From the NCBI RefSeq assembly GCF_035222485.1, contig NC_085920.1, positions 4,588,001 through 4,652,000 of the forward strand: 64,000 nt of DNA. Direction: 5' to 3'. Each line of letters opens with the position of its first letter. Position 1 is the stretch's first letter. Under the pieces are notes generated by a model. That model ran no database searches. It had not been told where the DNA came from and saw only the letters and a program-made list of their open reading frames with translations. Both the position numbers and the translations under genes were made by a program. Positions 57,485 through 64,000 of this stretch are shown here, piece by piece. The stretch comes from Podospora pseudoanserina (lineage: Eukaryota; Ascomycota; Sordariomycetes; Sordariales; Podosporaceae).

Positions 57485-60400
57485 CTATGAATAGTCGTCT
57501 CTGTTTTCCGACCGGGTGCCGCTGATAATGCTCCCCGCATCACTGGCTGATTGACCCTCCAGCTCTGAATCGCTCCCTCCAATACGTCTCGAAGCATCGC
57601 CTATCGGCCTGAATACACCACTCGAGGGTATCTCTAGTCTCGCCATAAGCCCGTTCCCTGCCAACACCCCCCTGTCCGGTCGTCCCCGTGTTGAGATGTT
57701 TACCATTTCCATAGCTTCTCGAAGCGTATCTCCAGTCTCATCAAGCGCAGCCAAAAAGCGCGCGAGCTCCTTGCATAGCTCCCAATCCCCTTCGAGCATT
57801 GCTCGACTCAACAGGCGCACACTCTGTTCGCTCACAGTCGCCAACTCGTCAAATGTATGAAGAACCAGGAGGTACCCGCCCGCTGTCTTGAGGCTCCCAC
57901 GCTGAAGGCTTTCTTCGAACAGCTCCTGGGGGGGGGGTAGATAGGCGAATAAGGTGCGCCAGGAGCGAAGTTCGGTTTTGCGTGTACATTGCACAACAAT
58001 GTCGAGGTACTGCTTGAAGCATGACAGAAGAGACAGCACACGAGGCAGAATTGCATTCTCAGGTGCCGGAGGCGGATGCGCGTCCACTTCCTCGTCCAAG
58101 ACATGATGCAGCAGCACCTCGAGAGCGTGCGCAAAATATTCAAGGTGCTCATGCTCCCGGGCAAGTTGTAACGCCTCTGTAGACTTATTCGCAACCAAAT
58201 ATGACCGGAGGATATCGGGTAGGAAAAGGTGTGTCTGCAGACAGTGTTAGTCGAAGGTGTCTGGATTAAATTCATCTGAGAAACCCTTACCCTGATACAA
58301 AAACGGAAGAATGAAAAATTGATATCACGGCGTTGAATCAGCTCTGATTCGACACCGAGGATGATCGCCTTTCCGAGAAGTGTCGAAAGCGGATAGAAGT
58401 CGACAGGTATAGAAATCATGGATGGTATGTCCCTTGACACTTCCCCCGATATCGCCTTCAGCACGGGATCCATATCCGCCCAGGCTTTGAGCTCGGTGCC
58501 ATCAAAGATCCAGAGAGAATCCTGCAGACTTGGATCGGAGGGCCCGTTTTGAAGTTCGCCTGATCTCTGCGAGGCCACTTCCAAGAACGGCTGGTCCCTC
58601 ATACTGGTATAATACTCGACATTGTGACAGATGACACGCATGTCGTATTTCAGGTTATTCTCTTGAACCGAAGGTCGCAACAACACCAGCTTCCCATCTA
58701 CCAGAAACAAGACAGATGCGTGGGCCACATCCTGTGATGGATCACCCTCCAGCAGTTGTCGCTCCGGCAAAACCCAGCTCAGTCCTCTCACTCTTGCAGG
58801 TGATCTCACAATGCCGTGAAATGCGATATGGCCGACCTCTATCAGCCGAATCGAGCCTGATACGGGGGCAAAGATGTAGTGATATAACAGATTGTCGTAT
58901 GTGTAGGCCAATAGTGAGTCTTCACCTGTGGGAGTGATGAGAACCACGGGTGCCGACATCTGTTGAACAAACAGAGCCTTACCGCTATCAAGGGCCGCCT
59001 CGCGAGAATATAGACGCAGCTCGAAAGACCTGTTGACCTCGACAGCAGCTACCAGTATATTCTGGTACCAACACAGCCCTCCTCTTACTTGAAACTCGTT
59101 TTCCAAGGCATCGTTGGCAAAAGTCTTCCACCGGCCACTGTTCACGCTGTAATGCGCCAGCCCTCTCCGGCCCGCAACAGCAACATACCGGCCATCAGCC
59201 GATATGGCCGTACACTTGATCGGCCATTGACTGAGCAGATAGGTAGATGGTATTCTGGCTGTGTGCCAGAGCGAAGGCTCAGCAGAGATGGATGTGAGGT
59301 CGGGCAAGTCATAGCCTCTGTAGACCATGACGCTCGCGGTGCTTTGGAGAACGGTGCGAAACAAGTTTGCAGGACTGTAGCAGCCAGTAACTGCGCTTCG
59401 TGCCATTTCCAAAAGCCAAATCGCATCGTGGTTCTTGTTGGTCAAGAGCAGCTCACAAGCGCCACCGACCCAAGCAGCATCCAGGACTCCAGAGAGCCAC
59501 TCCTCTCCGTTTGTCGAAGCAATCAAATGATCAGCATGAAAGCTGTTGCTGAGTGGCTTTCCGTATACGCTCCACGTGGCCCATCCCTTCTCGTACCCGG
59601 CAAACAAGCAATAGCCATCTGGTGAGTAGCTCAGCGTGGTAAGCTTTCCCGATGCACCAGGAGAGACAGGAACACTGTGGGTATGGGAAGATGGGATGTT
59701 TCCAGAATAATCGCGAGCCGAATACACGCGGACAGTGCCATCTGCGCAACCAACGGCGATTAATGAGAACCGAGCATTGATCACGCACCGTACAGCATGA
59801 TGCTGCTCAGTGCTTGGTACATGAAAGCAATAACCCTTGAATAGCTTCTTGGGGTCTGGTGGTTCGTCAGACTCGCTCGACTTCTGATTTGGATTCAGCC
59901 GCTGGACCGCATATGCCTTTCCATCACTCGTTATCCAGGTCGAAAGGTTCATAGGCCTGTCGTGCGTCATCTCTTTGACTGTGACCTTTTTCTCCAGCCA
60001 AGCCATTCTGCTCAGTAATTCCGTGGTGGTCTGGCTGCCCGAGCTGTCAGGTGACCAACGTATGCACTGTACAGCGGCAGGCTTGCGCGTAGCCACCACC
60101 AACTCATCATCCAACGCCAAAGCGCTCTCGATCCCAGCATCCACCTTAATCACCATCCGGAAGCGAATGCTCACATCTCGCACGCCGGCCCCTTCACCTG
60201 GGCCCCACAGTATCTGATCTGGGGCAGTGTGTCCAGGATCCCCAGCGTGGCTTTGGCGTCTGCGCTGAACATTGGTATGGCTTGTAAAATGCGGTTTGTA
60301 TACTCGGGAGTCGGCATCTGTGGCCAGGGAATAGGTTATCAGGTATCCCAGGCTTGTATGTACAACAAATATGGCAGAGTCGGGTCGCAAAAGCAAGTTG

Positions 60401-60934
60401 ATGTTTGTTCCATAAGATTCGAGAGAGGCTTCTGATCGCACGACCACGGCAAGGACGACAGTAGGCTAGTAATACGGTGTCAGTACCTCAGCGCAAGGCA
60501 CATATTAAGCTTCAGAAGGAGACAGCTGTTCCCACCTTGGTCTGCCACACCGTCATGGAGGTGGGTGTGATGGTAGCGAAGAGGTGACCGGACCGAGCCA
60601 CGCGCAAAGCAACAACGGGTTCGTGAAGGGGAATGCCAGGGAGTTCTGGTCCTGGAGAATGCTCAGGGGTTCCATCTTCTGGATAGTCATGCTCGACAGA
60701 TTTGATGCCCGGCGTCATTGGCGTCATGGGGGTGGGAGGTGGAAGCAGCCCATCCTGGCTCGTTGACGGGTTGGGCGATAACAGAGACGAATTCTGGTCA
60801 GATCTTTGTCCCGATGCTCCTGCGCCGGGAGTGGGAGGCAGCAAGCCATCGTGAGACACAGAGCTGGGAAGGGCGCCGGGTTGGCGAACGGTGTTGGTCG
60901 CATATATTCGCGGGGTTCCAAGCGGCCAGTACAT
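57485..60934 (-). CDS. ric1: Ric1, subunit of the Ypt6/Rab6 guanine-nucleotide exchange factor
   Basis: Three exons on the minus strand (60934-60536, 60465-58291, 58234-57485), predicted 1107 aa. It starts MYWPLGTPRIYA, the usual beginning of Ric1 proteins, followed by a Pro/Ser/Thr-rich insert (about 20-100). WD40-like beta-propeller blades follow (VRVYSARDYSG, LTTLSYSPDGYCLFAGYEKG, CTAISADGRYVAVAGRRG). The RIC1 family domain comes next, with THLFLPDILRSYLVANKS and the helical LAREHEHLEYFAHALEVLLH. Its partner Rgp1 is needed in yeast to activate Ypt6 on Golgi membranes for endosome-to-Golgi traffic. The end is Ser/Glu-rich and disordered. Exon joins were chosen to keep the RFCIRTHLFLPDIL motif intact. 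The gene is divergent from tex1. Confidence 0.92.
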
Positions 60935-61959
60935 GGCTCCTTCACGGCGGCTTCATGCGCATCCACTGACCACGACCTCGGTATCCTTGGACCCAGCGCG
61001 TCGACGTCAATTCATGACGTGATGGAATCGAATTAGTCAAGAGGCGTTACCGACGACTGCATCAAAAGCCCCGGCTAACGGTTTGTCCAAAAGCAAGACG
61101 GACAATGCAGGACAAGACCATCCGATTTGGTTGAAAGCGAGGTTGACAGGTGTGATCTGGGTCCAGATGTCCGCTACTGCAGGCCCCACTTGTATTGTGT
61201 CCAAGTGGGGTCCATCCTAGACAACTGATACTTGTTGAACTGTTAGTGAGAGACACCATAACAACCTCTCTCCTCCAGCAGATATATCGCCCAACATCAT
61301 GCTGATGGTGTTCCGTATATGCTGAGCATATTTTCGGCTCCAGGAAACCATATCCTGTCTCTCTCTAAAATCTCGCTTTCTTATTCCCTGCTGCATTATA
61401 TGGTTGTAGCGTGGGCCCCTTGTCTGGTAGACATCTCCCGTGCTAACGTTTCTCATTCACCCCAATTTAGACTTCAATCTTTTCTTTCTTTACTGTTCTT
61501 CAGTGACCCCTGGCGATGTAGTCTTTGTTTTCCCACTTGCGTAACTTTGGAAGCTCCACAGCAATGAATGACTACACGAACCCACATATGTAAAACACAG
61601 GTCAATGTGTAGTTGGGTGGTCCGTAGCCTGTATTTTAGGGACTACTCGCTGCTTACAGTGACCAGAGTCGCTACGTGTCCCAAGAAGTGGGGCAACCCG
61701 GAACTTTGGGGTACGGCTAAGATTCGGCAACTACCGAGCTGATCTCCATTGCTACTTCGCGTCTCCTGTCACGCCTGGATTATCGATTTCTGGTGTATAT
61801 TGAGCAGGCGCATTAGAGTTGACCCGGCATTTAAAGCACTGCAGGGCCAACCAATCCTACACGTCGCTTGACATTTCGTCCTTTCTTCCTCATCGCGCAG
61901 CGGAGACAGGGCCATTCTCTCACTAATACGTCGTCGCCAATATTTTGATATCTTTGAAG
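60935..61959. promoter_or_regulatory. Divergent promoter region between ric1 and tex1
   Basis: 1.03 kb between two head-to-head starts. A CCAAT box lies at about 61851, roughly 105 bp before the tex1 ATG (forward orientation). No ORF with gene-like properties is seen. Confidence 0.45.
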
Positions 61960-63270
61960 ATGCCACCTCCAGTTCGCAATAGACAGAGCCTATCCAAGGA
62001 CAAGTTTGTGGGATACTTTGCACCACTGAAAAGTCAGACATACCACGAATCCACCCAATCTAGAGGAGGCGGAGTTGGAAGGTTAGTTCTCTAATCTGAA
62101 CGTCTTGTGGTAGGCATGGCTCATTCGAATCCAATTCCAGTATTCGCTCGATAGCTTGGAATCCCGTTGGAAGCCTTGTCGCAACTGGTTCGGCTGACAG
62201 AACACTTCGTGTTTGTAAGCGATTCAGATATTACCTAGCCACCACCAGTCAAAGCTCACAAGCATGCTAGGGAATCCTGAAAAGCCCAATGCGCGGTTCT
62301 CGACCGATTTAAAGGGTCATGCTGCAGGCATTGATAAAGTGGCCTTCAATCCCGTCAAGGATGCAGAACTTTGCAGTCTCAGCAAGGACGGTGTTGCCAA
62401 GTTCTGGGATGTAAGAACGAAAGCCTGTGTGAACGAGGTCAAGGACCTTGGAGATGCACACGCCCTCGCCTGGGCCCCTGATGGGTCCTCACTTCTTGTA
62501 GGAAACAGGGTGAGTTTACCAAATGACTTGTCACTGCAGCATGGACGACTGACTTGGCTTGAACGCAAACAGAGTGGCGGGCTTTTCCGAATCTCGCCAA
62601 CCGAGTCCGCCATTCTTTCATCTCATCCACAGCCCGTTGAGGCGTACCAGATGTCCTTTTGTTGGTCGGGCAAGAAAGTCTTTCTCCCGACAAGGGAAGG
62701 AAGTATCCGCATCTTGTCTTATCCTGAGCTGGAGCCGATTCTGCACGTCAACCATGCCGTCAAGCCTGGCGAGTCAGATGAGTTTATTCTCAAGGGCCAC
62801 ACAGCCCCATGCCTGACGGCCGAACTGTCACCCACCGGAAAGTACCTTGCAACAGGAGGGGGGGACGCAATTATGTCTCTATTTGAGACCCAAGACTGGA
62901 TCTGCAAGCGTACGAATACACGCATCGTCGGACCAGTAAAGAGCATCAGTATGACAACAAACCCCCCATCATGGCCTGTACATTCATGCTAATCTGATTA
63001 TAGGCTTCACGTTCGATGGTCGATATGTCGTCGGTGCCTGTGAAGACGGTATGGCAGTCTGTCACTTTTCTAAAATAGAAAACCTGATGCTAATTCGATC
63101 TTACAGGCCCTGGTTTGGATGTCACCCATACAGAGACAGGGGAGCATATTCACACGTTCAAAACAGCTGGACCTTGTCATGCCTTAGCGTGGGCGCCAAC
63201 TAGGTATTGTCTGGCCTATAGTGATCTGGGGATTCTACGCATCATTGGACTCGATGCGGATAGAAAATAA
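61960..63270 (+). CDS. tex1: WD40-repeat protein of the THO/TREX complex (Tex1/THOC3)
   Basis: Six exons (61960-62081, 62141-62214, 62271-62509, 62573-62948, 63004-63048, 63107-63270) give a predicted 339 aa in one frame. The N-terminus (MPPPVRNRQSLSKDKFVGYF) and the segment SIRSIAWNPVGSLVATGSAD begin a beta propeller. Blades can be recognised by LKGHAAGIDKVAFNP, DGVAKFWDVRT, ALAWAPDGSSLLVGNR, ISPTESAILSSHPQP, LKGHTAPCLTAELSPTGKYL, SFTFDGRYVVGACEDG and HALAWAPTRYCLAYSD. THOC3/Tex1 is a structural subunit of THO, which couples transcription to mRNA packaging and export in the nucleus. Introns are 54-63 nt. The last exon ends shortly after the final blade, as in family members. Confidence 0.9.
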
Positions 63271-64000
63271 GGGGCAATGGGCTGCCAGACGACGGCACAT
63301 AAATCAGCAGTGTGGTAAGCTGCTCCAGATTCAAGGCGAATGGTGCCCAGGCTTGTTGATAGGTCTAGCCCCTTGCGTTCGCTCATTCCAATAATTGCCG
63401 GGGGAGGCTCGGCATGGACACAAGCGAGCTTTCGGCCAGGTGTGGCCGTGACGGCAGGGCTATCAGCACGGTGCAAAATTACCCCGACTTGACGACCATT
63501 TTCAGGGACGGCTATGGGATCGCCATACATCGAGGTGGCTGTGCGATGGGCCCTGTCTGGGAGATACTTTTGAAGGCAAAAATATATATGCTAATGACGG
63601 AAACCACGTGGAAAAGATGTAAGTCCAGGCGAGACGGGTCGTGAAACCATGGCCCATGGGAGGAAGTTGTACATTGAAAACAGAGCTCATGTGGTACAGC
63701 TATCATGTATTGTTACGGACCACGCAGTATGGCAGGCCCCATACGCTAGCGAAATGCTTCCATCAATGAAGATAATGATTACAGCCTACTCTTTTACACT
63801 AACCTAGCAGTTGTGGACAGGAAAAGCCTTGTCCTCTTACCACTTTTTAAACTTCATAACCACAGTAACAAGGATTTTCTGAACTCAAGGGAATTAGTTA
63901 GCCAATCAGAGCGTCATCAGATAGAGGAAGATGCAGGGAAGGGTGTGGAATGGACAATCTGGCGGGCTGTGACTATTAATAATACTACCTACCATACAGG
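63271..64000. other. 3' flank of tex1 to the end of the window
   Basis: No supported gene. The last 300 bp are moderately AT-rich and end in ATTAATAATACTACCTACC. Confidence 0.45.

Overview
The window looks like nuclear DNA of a filamentous ascomycete, most likely a Sordariomycete and perhaps Sordariales. The genes have short GT-AG introns of about 50-80 nt. The proteins are typical fungal ones: Cch1 calcium channel, B-type cyclin, uL2m, Dpp1-like lipid phosphatase, CK2 beta, Ric1, Tex1. A 23.7 kb island carries the C-to-T/G-to-A decay of repeat-induced point mutation (RIP). The species was not identified.

Left arm (1-26034), ordinary base composition: a DDT/WHIM-PHD chromatin protein (minus) diverges from the calcium channel gene cch1 (plus). 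A gene-poor stretch follows with two unrecognised genes (93 and 298 aa). Next come a mitotic cyclin B (minus) and the mitochondrial ribosomal protein uL2m (plus), which share a divergent promoter region with two identical inverted CCAAT boxes.

Middle (about 26035-49744): a very AT-rich, RIP-mutated island with no intact gene. It contains a Ty3/Gypsy element on the minus strand (Gypsy-2: 361-362 bp LTRs at 26519-26880 and 45486-45846, tRNA-type primer binding site, polypurine tract). A second Ty3/Gypsy chromovirus (Gypsy-1, 26955-34417, plus strand, two 404-bp LTRs, perfect CTAAG target duplication) is inserted into it. To the right lies an older second copy of the 3' part of Gypsy-2 (about 45850-48683), itself interrupted by a nearly unmutated solo LTR of the Gypsy-2 family. 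The island ends with a full and a truncated copy of a third LTR-like repeat, and normal sequence resumes at once. The reading frames of gag, reverse transcriptase, RNase H, integrase and chromodomain can still be followed through TAA/TAG stops, and reverse transcriptase catalytic aspartates have become asparagine in both elements.

Right arm (49745-64000), ordinary composition: a PAP2-family lipid phosphate phosphatase (plus); then on the minus strand CK2 beta, an omega-like glutathione transferase fused to a long basic N-terminal region, and the Ypt6 exchange-factor subunit Ric1; then the THO-complex WD40 protein Tex1 (plus), divergent from ric1. The genes are housekeeping loci with separate jobs (chromatin, calcium entry, cell cycle, mitochondrial translation, lipid signalling, kinase regulation, Golgi traffic, mRNA export) and do not form a cluster. 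The least expected material is in the island: a decayed tRNA-like sequence inside Gypsy-1, a possible antisense reading frame in Gypsy-2, and layers of insertions whose order can be read from RIP intensity.
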